Source of the DNA: Diphasiastrum complanatum | Taxonomy: Eukaryota; Streptophyta; Lycopodiopsida; Lycopodiales; Lycopodiaceae | Direction: 5' to 3' | Length of the DNA: 64,000 nucleotides | NCBI GenBank assembly: GCA_029204225.1 | Contig: CM055102.1 | Coordinates: 42,617,229-42,681,228, forward strand | Shown: piece after piece, positions 1 to 10,949 of the stretch | Layout: every line of letters starts with the position of its first letter | Numbering within the stretch: position 1 is the first letter of the stretch | The notes under the pieces: model-generated | Databases searched by the model: none | What the model was told of the DNA's origin: nothing | The model's input: only the letters and a program-made list of their open reading frames with translations | Program-made: the position numbers and the translations under genes

Positions 1-423
1 TCTATGTCAATATTGCTATGCTTATTCTTCATTCTGTCTGACTTTCCAGTTGCTCAATTTGGTAATCAGTCTCTCTCTTCGCGAACCATTCACGATCGAT
101 TATCAGTCGAGCTCAGTCTCTCTCTTCGCGAATCATTCGCGACAAATAATTTGTCTAGCTGTTTGCGACAAATTATTCTTCTGGTATTCAATTATCGTTT
201 GGTTACGTAATCAAAACGACCATGATTTCTATCACTAATGCCCTGTTTGTCTCTGATAGGCGTAGTCATGCTTAGGGAAAGAGTCATATAGCTCATTCTG
301 CTGCGCACGAACACTTTCCGTTCGAGTTCGTTTCTCGTTTGTGTTTCGTTTCTTTTCGTGTTCATTTTCGTTTTTTGAACTATTTTTCGTTTCTCACACA
401 CAACACACAATCTTTCTCCAACA
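1..423 (+). repeat. Partial copia LTR, plus orientation
   Basis: This is the 3' part of a Ty1/copia LTR; its beginning lies left of the window. It ends in AACA directly before a TGGTATCAGAGC primer-binding site, the normal 5'-LTR/PBS arrangement. The reverse complement of about 2526-2960 is a diverged copy of the same sequence, so the two LTRs face each other. The text contains repeated short motifs of the type TCTCTCTTCGCGAA. No coding function is seen. Confidence 0.7.
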
Positions 424-545
424 TGGTATCAGAGCTATTTTTGTAGCCTGATAAGCTTCCACAGTACAAGACTCTACTAGCCGATGGAGTAATTGTCTTC
501 TTGTTTAGTATTTTCTGTATCAAATTTTCATACTTAAGTCACAAG
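424..545 (+). promoter_or_regulatory. Copia primer-binding site (424-435) and leader
   Basis: Positions 424-435 read TGGTATCAGAGC, the common plant copia PBS complementary to initiator-Met tRNA. The following leader (GCCTGATAAGCTTCC...) is nearly the same as the reverse complement of about 2390-2510. No gag follows: after about 545 the sequence changes to a piece of a different LTR, so this element is broken here. Confidence 0.65.
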
Positions 546-766
546 CATCTCTAAACTCTTCGGTGGACTGTACTCTTATTTTAGAGTATTAATTAGTTTT
601 TAAGATCCTGTTGGGCAATTAGGACACTTAAAGCTGTGATTACATTTAGCATAAGCTGTCTATTAGACTGTTTTTGCACCTAGCAGCCGATTAAAACAGG
701 AGAGCCGTTCCGCAATATTTATACTCGCTTCTCCATTCATGTTCTTCTATCTCCCTTGCTCCATCA
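546..766 (+). repeat. Terminal fragment of another copia LTR, plus orientation
   Basis: The sequence from the CTCTTCGGTGGA motif to the terminal CCATCA matches, in opposite orientation, the low-coordinate ends of the LTRs at 22404 and 27846 (shared stretches include GATCCTGTTGGGCAATTAG and GTTCCGCAATATT). The expected PBS does not follow the CA end. It is therefore a captured or recombined LTR fragment of that family, with clear substitutions. Confidence 0.6.
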
Positions 767-1089
767 GGTTCTTGATCTGAAGCTATGCGGTCATGGACAT
801 TCATACTAGTGTGTAGCAGCCGCATTGTCTCCATCTCCTGGAATGTCAAATCTTCAAAACTATGTTTGAAAGGAGAATACAGTCTATGTTCTCTTATTTT
901 AGAAGCTGGAGTCAAACAAGTTGCTGACTGTTTGGCTTCAAAGTTGAACTGATCTCTCTCTTTGGAGGGCTGTGCACACGTGAATGGGCTTAAATTACAT
1001 CCATCATTAACTAAGCTATAGAAATTGACAAAAAAATTTCTTGGTGGAGTTGGTGGTATTATGATGATGTCTTGAGTGAGCTTCTTGTG
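767..1089. other. Undetermined sequence between LTR fragment and copia gag-pol
   Basis: No recognisable domain. A minus-strand open frame crosses it (691-1092) but partly reads the LTR fragment and has no known motif. It may be diverged copia spacer sequence. Confidence 0.3.
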
Positions 1090-2340
1090 CACATTGGTGT
1101 GAAACTTGAGGAACTATGTCTGCCTGACTAGAGGCATAAAAGCAATGACTTAATCTATACAAGTATCCATGTCTCTTTCCGAGTGCTAGGATCTTGCCTG
1201 TCCTATCAACTACTTTGCACTGATCACATTCGAATTCTACTTTATGTCCTAGATCTATGATTTCGCTTACAGAGAGCAGATTCGTAGATAAATTGGGTAC
1301 ATATAGAACTTTAGAAAGTAGCTTAGATTGATCATTTGCAAAGCTCAATCTCACAGTACCTTCACCTTTAATAGCTTGTGTGCTATTATCGCCAAGGTGA
1401 ATGTATTTGTTGGTACTATAGGGTGTATAGGACTCAAAACAACCGATGAGGCCGGTCATATGCTGAGTGGCACCGGAATCCAAAAACCAAGAACTGTCGT
1501 TGGATGCTCCTTGATGGCTGGTCATGAAGGCATCATGATCCGCTTCTTGAATGGGATGTGGAGCTTTTGTAGCTGCATTGGCCACTTGATTCAACTATCC
1601 CTTGTTGTTGTTCTTTTCTTGTAGTATCCAACAGTCTTGAATTTCGTGGTTGTTTCTCTTGCAGTATGCTTCTTCTTTGTCTACGGATTCGACTATTCTT
1701 TGTGTTGTGCTAGTTTCTGGTCTTGATGTGATTGCTTCGAGACTTTCTTCTTCTTTTGTTTAGTTGTGCTCTTGTTGGTGTACAAAGCGTGAGAATCAGC
1801 TGAGGAACTAGAGGCTTTGTTCCTCCGCGTGTCTTCTTGCAACAACATTGTAATGACTCTTGAAAGAGTCAGCTCTGGATGTGTCGTGATGATCATCACC
1901 CAGCTGTCGTATGAGCTTGGAAAGCTTGTAAGCAGTTGCATCACTGCGTCTTGACATATCTGATAGCGGCCATTTGCTTCAGCAGGTTCTTAAATTGGTT
2001 GATGGATTTTGCAGGGAATCACCATTCGCAATCTTGAGGGAGTAAAATTTCTTCTTGAGATGTAGCTTGGAAGCTATATCTCGCACTTCATATAATGTGC
2101 TCAAGATGTCCCAGACTTCTTTGGATGTCTGGGCTTCAGATACATGGTCGATCTGAGTATCCGAAATGTTGAGGATGATCAACGCGAATGCTTTGTCATC
2201 CTTCATCTGGCGATTGCTGTGTTGTCAGCTTCGGGTTTCCCCTTTTTACCTGTAACAACGTCGTACAATTCTTTTGCCATTAGCACAATTCTCATCTTAA
2301 ATTTCCACAGATGGTAATTGGCTCCATCAAGCTTGTTCAT
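1090..2340 (-). pseudogene. Ty1/copia gag-protease relic
   Basis: Read on the minus strand from an ATG at 2340, the N-terminus carries the copia gag pattern NKLDGANYHLWKFKM, then a gag body (ISDTQIDHVSEAQTSKEVWD; LTSFPSSYDSW), then the protease site WFLDSGATQHMTG near 1485 and a following VLYVPNLSTNLLSV block. An in-frame stop replaces the expected codon just before the MKDDKAF block near 2207, and the frame shifts between the gag parts (around 1950-1980) and before the protease. Integrase, reverse transcriptase and RNase H are missing: the element is cut off at about 1090. It is non-functional by itself. Confidence 0.8.
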
Positions 2341-2513
2341 GATAGGACTGGCTTTCCCCTGAGAATCTATGTGGAAGATTAGTCTAGGTGATAGGAATAA
2401 CTATCTGTGACTTAAGTATGAAAATCTTGTGCTAAATTACAGGACAATAAGACAATTACTCTATCGGCTAGTAGAGTCTTGTTACTGTGGAAGCTTATCA
2501 GGCTATAGAAATT

Positions 2514-2525
2514 GCTCTGATACCA
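2514..2525 (-). promoter_or_regulatory. Copia primer-binding site
   Basis: The plus strand shows GCTCTGATACCA, so the minus strand reads TGGTATCAGAGC. It abuts the LTR end (AACA, minus strand) and lies upstream of the gag at 2340, fixing the element's orientation. Confidence 0.75.
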
Positions 2526-3120
2526 TGTTGGAAAGAAGGGTGTGAAGAATGATAACTCGAAAAAGAAATGAACCCACAAAAAAAAGTAAACTCGAAACTC
2601 GAAAAAGAAACGAACTCGAACGAAAATTGTTCGTGCGCAAAGTTATCTCACTCTTTCCTCAGGCATGACTATGCTTATCAGACTCGAACAGAATATTAGT
2701 GATAGAAATCACTTTCGATCTAATTACATAGCCTAACATTAAACATCAAAAACATTATAAAGATAATTTGTCGCGAACAGCTAGACAAATTATTAGTCGC
2801 AAATTATTCAGGAAGATCTAGACTAATAATCAGTCGTGAAAAGCAAGACTAAATATTAGTCACGAACAACTAGACTAATAATAATTCGTGAAGATCAGAC
2901 AACCAGATTAAGTAATTAGAAAGCCAAATAGAATGTAGAAAAGCATTGCAATATTGACACAAATCTGAACGTAGAACAAACAGAGCTGTAATCAGATTAA
3001 GTATAATGAAATATACAGGTCAATAATTCAAGTGAGCACAAAACAATAGCGGACGTAACCGTGTGCTTCACAAAGCTAATCACACAATCTGTAAAGGTGA
3101 TGGACCTATTACTGACAATA
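2526..3120 (-). repeat. Copia 5' LTR, minus orientation (outer border approximate)
   Basis: The low-coordinate border at 2526 is set by the adjacent PBS. The reverse complement resembles 1-423, including the GTGTCAATATTG(C/A)AATGCTT region and the CGCGAA/TCGCGAA motifs. The upper border is uncertain; a TGTATTGTC-like start near 3120 on the minus strand is one possibility. Confidence 0.55.
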
Positions 3121-3149
3121 CATTTGGGAAAAAAAAAATCAATGCACGA

Positions 3150-3720
3150 AAGCATCTATAATGTCTATCTCTGATTATCAGTGATATTTCATTCTCTCTC
3201 TTCTATTTTGATGTTGTTCTGATACATTTTATGTTCATGCTTTGAATACATAGATGGTATTCAATATATACATAATTTTTACAAGTGTGCAGATGAAGAA
3301 AATACAAAAGTGATTGTGTTATCTGTGGGAGATCGTGGGTGGCTGCTGTCATTGTCAAATCTGATTGCATAGTGCATGGGATGAGCGTGAGAAGGCCGCG
3401 ACGTCAGCCTTCGCTAAATTAACGTTGATGAAAATGCGAAAAATGCGACACTCTGACAAATGCCTTAAAAATTGATTTACAGGGTACCTTCGCTTTTTAA
3501 GGGCACCTTTGGCATTTGTAGGACATCTTTGGCATTTGTAGGACAGTGTCGTCTTTTTTGCCTCACAAATTACATGTAAAAACATAGTGTCGCCTTTTTT
3601 CCTTGTGAAAATTTACTTGTATTTACCTGTGATCATTTGATTCTAAATACTTGTTTGCTTGATACAACAATCAACATATACACTATCGAATGATTGTAGA
3701 CATATATACAAATGTATTAA
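3150..3720. repeat. LTR-like relic with short CTTTTTAAGGGCACCTT units
   Basis: Around 3480-3560 there are short repeated blocks (CTTCGCTTTTTAAGGGCACC, TTTGGCATTTGTAGGACA twice) that resemble, in reverse complement, the tandem units inside the LTRs at 23270-23370 and 28730-28810. It is probably a degraded LTR of a related family in the opposite orientation. No gene is seen. Confidence 0.4.
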
Positions 3721-4074
3721 AATGTTGAGCTTTGCTATTTGAGGTGGATCTTGGCAATGATCATGGATGTCTCTATTTTAGATGAGCGGTAGTTGTGGTT
3801 GTCCCTATTTGGATAAGCGATGATCGTGGCATGGTAACACGTCAGCAAGATAGTTGAGAGTCTGTCAATTCAAGTTGGAGTTGCATGGGCTGGAGTTTAG
3901 TGTGACAAGAGTTTGAATGCTCAATTCGATAGTTGGTCGAATCAAACATTTGAGCACATGTCGATAGTCAGTAGACTTGACACTCCTTTGACCTTACTTC
4001 GATAGGGACGGTGTCAATTTGAAGCGATATGGCGTCAAGGAGTTTGTCGTCTACCCCTCTACTCTCAAGCATGT

Positions 4075-5065
4075 TGCATATAAGAGGTGATTGGCTAAAT
4101 AGTGTTGCTTGCCTTTGCGAATGACAATTTTAAAGTCAAATTCTTGGAGAAGCAGCAATCACCTAGTGATCCATCTGGTAGTGCATGGTCTATTAACCAG
4201 ATACAATAGGGCACGATGATCTACAAAGAAGACGAAGGAATTGGCTAGTAGGTAATGGCATAAAGTTCTTCACGTTATATTCCATTGGTGGCACTTTTCT
4301 CTTAGTGGTCGTAGAGTTCATCTCCGTAGGAATCAATTGCCTACTGAAAAATGGGTAATTTTTTTTATACTCGTTAGGCTGTGTAAGAACACTTTATATG
4401 ACATATTTAGAAGCATTTGTATGGACATGAAATTCTATGGTCCAGATAGGGGGTCATAGGATTGGTATAGTTACTAATGCTCTCTTAAGTTTATTGGACT
4501 CCTCAGTAGCTTCAACTATCCATTCGAGTTGGATGGTCATTTGTGGGCCATCTTGAAAAAACTCAAGAAAAACCTCCGATAATAATTGCAATGCCCCATA
4601 AAGATGTCTACTTCACATACAGTTCCAGGTTTAGGCAAAGCAAGTGTTATATATATATGGATTTTGTCTACATTGGTGGCAATACCATGTCTCGAAACAA
4701 CATGGTCTAGCATTATGCCGTGCGTGACCAGGCATTGGCATTTGGCCAGGTTTAGAGATATGCCAAATAATCGACATTATATGAACACCTTTTCCAAGTA
4801 AGATAAATGCTCGTCTCGAGAGAAGTGAATACACAAGTCATCCATAAAGATTTTAAGAAACTTCCATAGAAAGTCCTTGAATGCATAGCTCATCACTCGT
4901 GTGAAGGTGCTTAGAGTGTTGCACAATCCAAATGGCATCACATTATGTGCATATGTTTCACACTTAGTGGAGAATGTAGTCTTGTGCTAGCCTTTTGGGT
5001 CGATTTGCACCTAATTGTAGCCAATATACCAAGGTAGGTTAACTAAGAGTTGGTTAACTCTCAGT
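4075..5065 (-). pseudogene. Ty3/gypsy reverse transcriptase-RNase H relic
   Basis: Minus-strand translation, across several frames and stops, gives gypsy RT motifs near 4930-4860 (HKTTFSTKCETYAHNVMPFG, then LCNTLSTFTRVMSYAF) followed by FLKIFMDDLCIHFSRED, where FMDD is the YxDD catalytic site. An RNase H-like stretch follows near 4240-4080 (FVFFVDHRALLYLVNRPC; EFDFKIVIRKGKQ). Stops and frame breaks show it is long dead. No LTR could be assigned. Confidence 0.75.
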
Positions 5066-6230
5066 TTTTTTTTGGGCAGGGAAAATTATTGCATGGTGGG
5101 GGGGCCTGGATGTAGATGGAGATTAAATGGCTTTTGGTTTCGTTTTTCCTGATTCCATGGGCTTTTTACTAGTCATTATAGACTATGTGTAATTTAAGAC
5201 AGTTAAAGCTATAGTGAAATTGTAATGACTTAAAAATTGCGTGAATTAGATTCTGGAAGCATACCTTGATTTTTTCTGCATATTTGTTGCATTAGTTCCA
5301 TTTTGAAAAATCATTGGTAAAAATTCTATGAGCACGTTATTGTCCGTTAAACACTATGTTTTTTGTGGACATTGCTCGATTAGGAAAGTATACCCTTAAT
5401 GATTTAACCGAACGAAAAAAAAAAATTGGTTTTTTTTATGCAAATGGATTGAATGAAATTCTAAAGAAGGGGAGGCAAATGAAAATTTTCCCGACATCAC
5501 TCGACCGTGATGGCCCCCTGTAATATTAAAACATATGGTTGCAGATTTTGGACCACGATGTGTAGGAATTTCATTAGTGCAATGAATAGAAAAGACCGAA
5601 TGCAAAATCTATTCAATTTTTAGCCATTATGTTATTCAGCTTGGACTAACCACCGGAGATTTTTCCAGCAATTGAAAGCCCCGAAGTTGTTAATGACTGG
5701 ATAAATCGTTGGCCAAGCAACGTTCCAGAATAAAAAAGCAAATTTCGTTGGTGCTTTGGGTCAAGCCTCATGTGAGTGCAGTGCAACCCATAGAACCGTG
5801 ACTGGGCTGAACTCCAGTTGGAATTCCGTAAAGTTTTTTTCACAGTTAACGAAAGCTTTATTAACTGTAATGGGCAACCGAGAACAGGAATTCTTGGATG
5901 TTTTGGCCAAGGTGTCATTTTTTCAAAATCGTGCACGACCAGAAATGGCCCAGAAGCCTTGGATGGAAATTGTTGGAAGAGAATTGTCATACGCGATGAT
6001 TCACAAACAAATGTAGTAAATCGGACCGATGCGGTAGCCACAATGGACTGTTTACAATTTGTTGTTACATCCATCTTATAATCATCGAGGCAAAGGTCAA
6101 CTGTAGGTACATTTTTTAATGCAGATGATTTCCCATCGAAAATGCACAAGGAACACAATAAGAAATCTAGCGAAGGCCATCAAAATTCCGTATCTCTTTT
6201 CATGATGAACCTAGAGGCTATACCCCAAGA
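5066..6230. other. Unassigned region with an unexplained 170-aa minus-strand ORF
   Basis: A minus-strand frame stays open for 170 codons (6158-5646). It contains no motif I recognise, has no clear promoter or splice context, and overlaps plus-strand open frames of 86-87 codons, so coding is doubtful. A short poly-G run lies near 5095-5104. The surroundings are repeat-derived. Confidence 0.3.
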
Positions 6231-6330
6231 ATCTGTAGTGAATCCAAGATCCAAGCTCTTCAGGTGTTTACCCTGAAGGAATCTGTAGTGAATCCAAGAT
6301 CCAAGCTCTTCAGGTGTTTACCCTGAAGGA
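6231..6330. repeat. Perfect 50-bp tandem duplication
   Basis: The unit beginning ATCTGTAGTGAATCCAAGAT is present twice without a mismatch (6231-6280 and 6281-6330). Perfect identity inside otherwise decayed sequence suggests a recent duplication, or an assembly artefact. Confidence 0.9.
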
Positions 6331-7199
6331 AGGTCAAGAATACGAGGATGATTATTTCCTTGGTTATGTTGGTCCACATCTTTGAAACTGCTTCAAGATC
6401 TCAAAAGACCAAATCCAAGAAAGCCAAAATGAAAAAAAGCCAACCACTAACTTACCCCTAGAATGCAAACCCCTTTATAAGGCCAAGACATCTACGTAGA
6501 AGGACAACATCGATAAACGAGGCATAGAGACCGAGTTAATGACCTCTTGCCAAGTGCAAGAAAAATTTGGCAAGATGCCATTGAAGAGCCGAAACTTGTG
6601 CACGAGAGAACCCATAGAAGATACCTCCCAAGGGGCTCATATTTATGAAGGCCATGCCCATACCAAAGAGATAGATCTAGCCGAAGAGGGAGAGGATAGT
6701 CACATTATAAAGTCCTAAATCCAAGGATCCTATTCTAAGCATGCCAATCACAAGCAACACAAGAAAACCTGATGGTGGACAAACCAACCCAACCAATCTA
6801 GATCGAACGGATCTAGCCCCCAAGCTATGGATCAATCATTCAAAGAGGAATGAGACATCACACCAACAACATCCTGCCACTGGTCATGCTTTCAAGCATA
6901 AACTAGTGAGAGCCCAATAGGTATACTTATACCCTCCAAGGCCCATGCATCACTAGTAGTGCACTGTGACACCTCACTGGACACCTCTGCAGCCTATCTG
7001 GGCCACGGCATCCAGTTCCCCAATGACTCACTGATAGACCCATACAAATCCACCATCAAGTGTTTAGGCCTACAACCATTATTATGACCATGTACACTTA
7101 AGGGCCCCAATTCCCTTATAGTCACAATTAACTTACGGGTTGTTGGTCTACTAATCCCTAGCATGGACACGCTACCCGAGACTAGTCATGGGCATGACA
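6331..7199 (-). repeat. Probable 3' LTR of the gypsy chromovirus (inner end approximate)
   Basis: On the minus strand the LTR starts TGTCATGCCCATGACTAGTC at 7199, immediately after a polypurine tract at 7200-7212 and shortly after the chromodomain stop. The other end is not determined; the 50-bp duplication at 6231-6330 may lie inside or just beyond it. No second LTR is visible in the window. Confidence 0.5.
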
Positions 7200-7800
7200 T
7201 TCTTCCCCTTTTATTCAAGTTCTGTCCTCAAAACTTAAAACTGGAAAAGTTCCTCCTTAAGCTTCCTTCCCGTAATCAGGAATCATCATCATCTGTACAT
7301 CCCTTCCATCGAACCAGATAATCGGCAACTATACGATTTCTCAATCGTTTAGTTCTTGTATCCAAGATCTTTTTGGGTTCAAGACGAGATACACCCAATG
7401 ATTCATCCAACAAGTCCAACTGATCTCCAGATCCAAGATGCTCTCCTTCACATAGACTCTTTCAAAGATGGCTTACGTGAAATACGGGATGCACATGAGA
7501 TCCATCCGGGAGTTCCAATTGGTAAGCTAAGGATCCGATCTTTTTCAAGATCTTAAACAATCCTCTATATCTAGGGGATGATTAGTAATGCAAGTCGGTA
7601 CGCATTACACTTTGAATCCATCGAGATTCTCTCCCACGTGCAATCCGTAGCATTTCTTGCATATAATGTAGGAAATCCGTTACTTCTTGAAACTTGAACG
7701 CCCGAGTCTCTACCGCAATGGGTGATATAGGTTTAAAACTATATGTAAGCACGCATGAGCTATAACCGATAGCCAAATGCTTACTATAACTCAATCTCCA
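7200..7800 (-). pseudogene. Ty3/gypsy chromovirus 3' end: integrase C-terminus and chromodomain
   Basis: Minus-strand reading gives an integrase tail (VTDFLHYMQEMLRIARGR), then LPDGSHVHPVFHVSHL, a typical pre-chromodomain segment, then a chromodomain (RLRNRIVADYLVRWKG with a following acidic DDDS). A stop interrupts the final part after DDDDS, another interrupts after VSHL, and the integrase/linker join is frame-shifted. The polypurine tract at 7200-7212 and LTR start follow. The tail closely resembles the plus-strand chromovirus relic at 44.3-46.1 kb. Everything upstream of about 7800 is missing or unrecognisable. Confidence 0.8.
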
Positions 7801-9940
7801 TCAAGGATAACTTCCTCTCTAAGGAGATTGTTAAGAAAATATGAATACATATCTTAATTGATCTTCTGATCACCTAGGTAATCCTTCTTTTAAACAATAA
7901 ATTATAACTAGAATCTGAACTATGATTCATCAATCATAATTCATCGGATTCTTGTCCTATACCTAGTAAAAGAAGGCAACTACCAATGATTAGAAGAACT
8001 TTAAGTTCAGAGTCATCTCTAGTTTAGCAAATACGGCCACCAAAAGTGACCAATGAACTTCGAATCGCAAATGTTCATAATGTCACTTTGGTAATCTGCA
8101 AAGCCTAAACAGACACTCTATAACTTCTTGGTCTATACCCGAATAAACATAGTCGATTTGGTAAGGTGATCAGTTGTACCAAAATTCCACTAACTTGTTT
8201 ATTCATCTGGGGTATGAATACTATCCTCTCCTATGGATTAGGTATTTCCTAGAATCCGAATTATGATTTACCAATCACAACTCTCTAGATTCTTGAGACC
8301 ATACCATATCATAAGAGTGTATCACAATTCTTAAAAGACACATGAGTTGTTCACAAAGTCTTTTCTACTGGAAAGTTTCAGACTTTTACAACTCACACAC
8401 GGTGTCAATATAAGGATTGTAATCTAAAAACGCCCTTACTTTAGACACGGCACAAATTGTCATTCCAAAGTTAGGGGCCCAATCTAGAATACGTCTAGAT
8501 TTTCCTCTTAAGTTCTAATCTAGAATAACTTAAAATTTATCGGAACCTCATTACATGAAGTTCTAACTTTTGGCAAACAACTATCCAACTCTCCCGAGTC
8601 TTCCGGGATAGCATTCCATCAATTCCAAACGAGAAAAGATAAGGCCAAAAAGTTCTCGTGTATTCTATGCACACACATTTGTAAACGAATCCAAAATGAC
8701 TCATAGACGTTGTGACTTATAAGCAATACATATCAACAATAATATCCATAATTAAGATTATATTGTTGATTTCCAACAATTAACTCAGAAGTAGCGCTTC
8801 TGACACGGTTAGTTGTATCAGATTTAGAAAATATTTAAATGTCTCGGTGTGGTACGAAAACACCACATTTAATCTGATTCTAAATCAATTCTAGGTCAAT
8901 AAGCAATTCTCAATGAGAAATTACTATAACCCAGCGAGAAATTGTCTCAAACAAAATTCTCATTAATATGCCTACGTACCAACAACTAGTTTATGCATGC
9001 AAATAAACTTAGTTCAAGGAATACTTTGTAGATCCAGAGGATTAGAAGTTTGTACAAAAGGTTTTAATGATCCCACAAAGATTCACTACATAGCATATCT
9101 CTACAGATACCTCCTGATCTATACACAACACTTTCATAACCGAGAATCCTGTAACTTGGTTATCCTCTAAGAGAGAATATTTTTCAAAGAGTGCTATTTC
9201 ACAACCAAAAAATCTCAACCGGAGACTACTCAAAAGAATATATTGCTAGCAAGAATTTCCTTCCTTGCATCAACCCATGGATCTCAGTCCATACTAAGAT
9301 CAAGTTGACTATTTTCCAGCAAGGAACAAGTTTGAACAAACCTCCCATCTTGCAATAGAATTCCAAGTTCTGACACAAATCAATCGGACTTGTTACAAGG
9401 TACTTTTCTACTGCAAGAGTACTTTCTAAATATTTCCCCTTTAAATTTTCAAACCTGATATCTACTATAATCCATAAAGGATTTCTGTAGTATCTAAATA
9501 TCCTATCGTTTCTGATTCATAAAACAGGTCCATCATCGATATAATAGATTCCTCCTTGAACCTCTGACCGATGTCTCTCCTTGATAATTCTCTTTTCTTC
9601 CTACTTCTCTCGAAACGCCACGAGTTTCCAAGGGGTGCAGATCATTTAAGATTTGCCCAGGCGAAGAGTCTAAGAAGAGATCCGAGAAAATTTTGAAAGC
9701 CAAAAGAAGTGTTGCATCATTGTAAGTAAATACCAATGATGTCCCAACACAATGTCTTTAACAAAAGATCTTCGTTATTACCAAGCTGTAGACTTGACCC
9801 GTAAATCAGAATAGGATTACTTGAAGATTCAAAGAAAACAAATTTAGAAAATGGTTTCATTAACCATCTTTGTGACATCGTCCCTGGTCAACGGGTAATC
9901 GAAATTACCTTCCAAGGAATTACAAAAAAGTCAGGTTAAT
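7801..9940. other. About 2.1 kb without a recognisable gene
   Basis: Moderately AT-rich with frequent stops on both strands. Similar blocks recur (AGAATCTGAACTATGATTCATCAATC near 7911 and AGAATCCGAATTATGATTTACCAATC near 8252), suggesting an old internal duplication. It lies between two minus-strand retroelement relics and is probably degraded transposon sequence. Confidence 0.4.
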
Positions 9941-10591
9941 TTATGAGTTAAGAAATTCACCAATATATCTTTTATAAAAAAATAGCTTGCCGGGTTTCCG
10001 GTCTTGTGAATTTGAGATATCCAAAAAAGGGGTCATGGCCAAGAGTAATGTTGATATAGCATGTGCATCCAAAGAGAAAATTGACACTCGGTCTCCTCTT
10101 GAATAGCATCTCAAAAGGTGTTCTTCCATCCAAAATAGCACTCGGCCACCTATTGCACAAGAAATTGGCACACAACAAAGCTTGATCCCAAAATGGTTTG
10201 TCAAGATTAGCACTTAACCTCATAGCTTTAGCACTTTCATCCTTTCAGCCACTCCATTTTGTTGTGGGGTCCTTGATGTTGTATACTCCCTCTTGATCCC
10301 ATGCTCATCACAAAAGGCCTTGAACTTGTTAGATATGTACTCACCAGCATTGTCACCTCTCAAGCACTTGATCTTTGTGAAAAATTGGTTCTCCCTTGCA
10401 TTCTTGAACTTGATAAAGACATCATACACTTCATCCTTGCTCTTTAGTAAATAGATCCAACATAATCTACTAAAATCATCAATGAATGTTACATACATCT
10501 TAGCTCCACTATTGCTAATTGTAGTAAATCTATGAATATCTGAATGTACAAGTTGAAAAGGCTTTGTAGATCTAGAACATACTATGGTCAT
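9941..10591 (-). pseudogene. Ty1/copia integrase relic
   Basis: Minus-strand frames carry the copia integrase core: LVHSDIHRF, VTFIDDFSRLCWIYLLKSKDE, then CLRGDNAGEYISNKF and TPQQNGVAERMK. The last two give the second Asp and the Glu of the DD35E triad, with 35 residues between them. A frameshift near 10220 separates this from the downstream part (KPFWDQALLCANFLCNRWPS, FGCTCYI). No gag, protease or RT is attached. It retains the catalytic Glu that the two longer copia copies have lost. Confidence 0.8.
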
Positions 10592-10949
10592 TTGATCCAG
10601 CTAGTTTTAGATCTTCATTTTGGAATGCCTGCATCCCATACCACAGGTTCTTCCTCCATGAAGGCCCTCCACTTTCTGATCAAAGTGTCAAAAAAGTTAA
10701 TACAAGAATATGAAGTTCTCGAGTCTGCTAACAAGCATGTTCTGATTAATGTCTGTTGAGAAGTTTGTTCATTGAAACAAAGTGACAGTTGACTGGTTGT
10801 GCAAATGAGTGATCGCATCAAAACTTTCAGGAATGGCTTCACATGCATACTCATGCAGATTTCTTGTTGTAACAGAGTATTTTCCAAGTATGATGTCTTA
10901 AAACTTCTATAGATGTATATGTAATTTGTACTCCAAAAAGCATCCGAAG

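Noticed and set aside
1328-1624. 98-codon plus-strand frame.
   Set aside because: Antisense of the copia protease region read on the minus strand.
2514-2525. TGGTATCAGAGC matches as parts of tRNA genes.
   Set aside because: They are retrotransposon primer-binding sites next to LTR ends. No cloverleaf was found at any of the four sites.
5646-6158. 170-codon minus-strand ORF considered as a gene.
   Set aside because: No recognisable motif, overlapped by open frames on the other strand and set among repeats. Kept only as an unexplained region.
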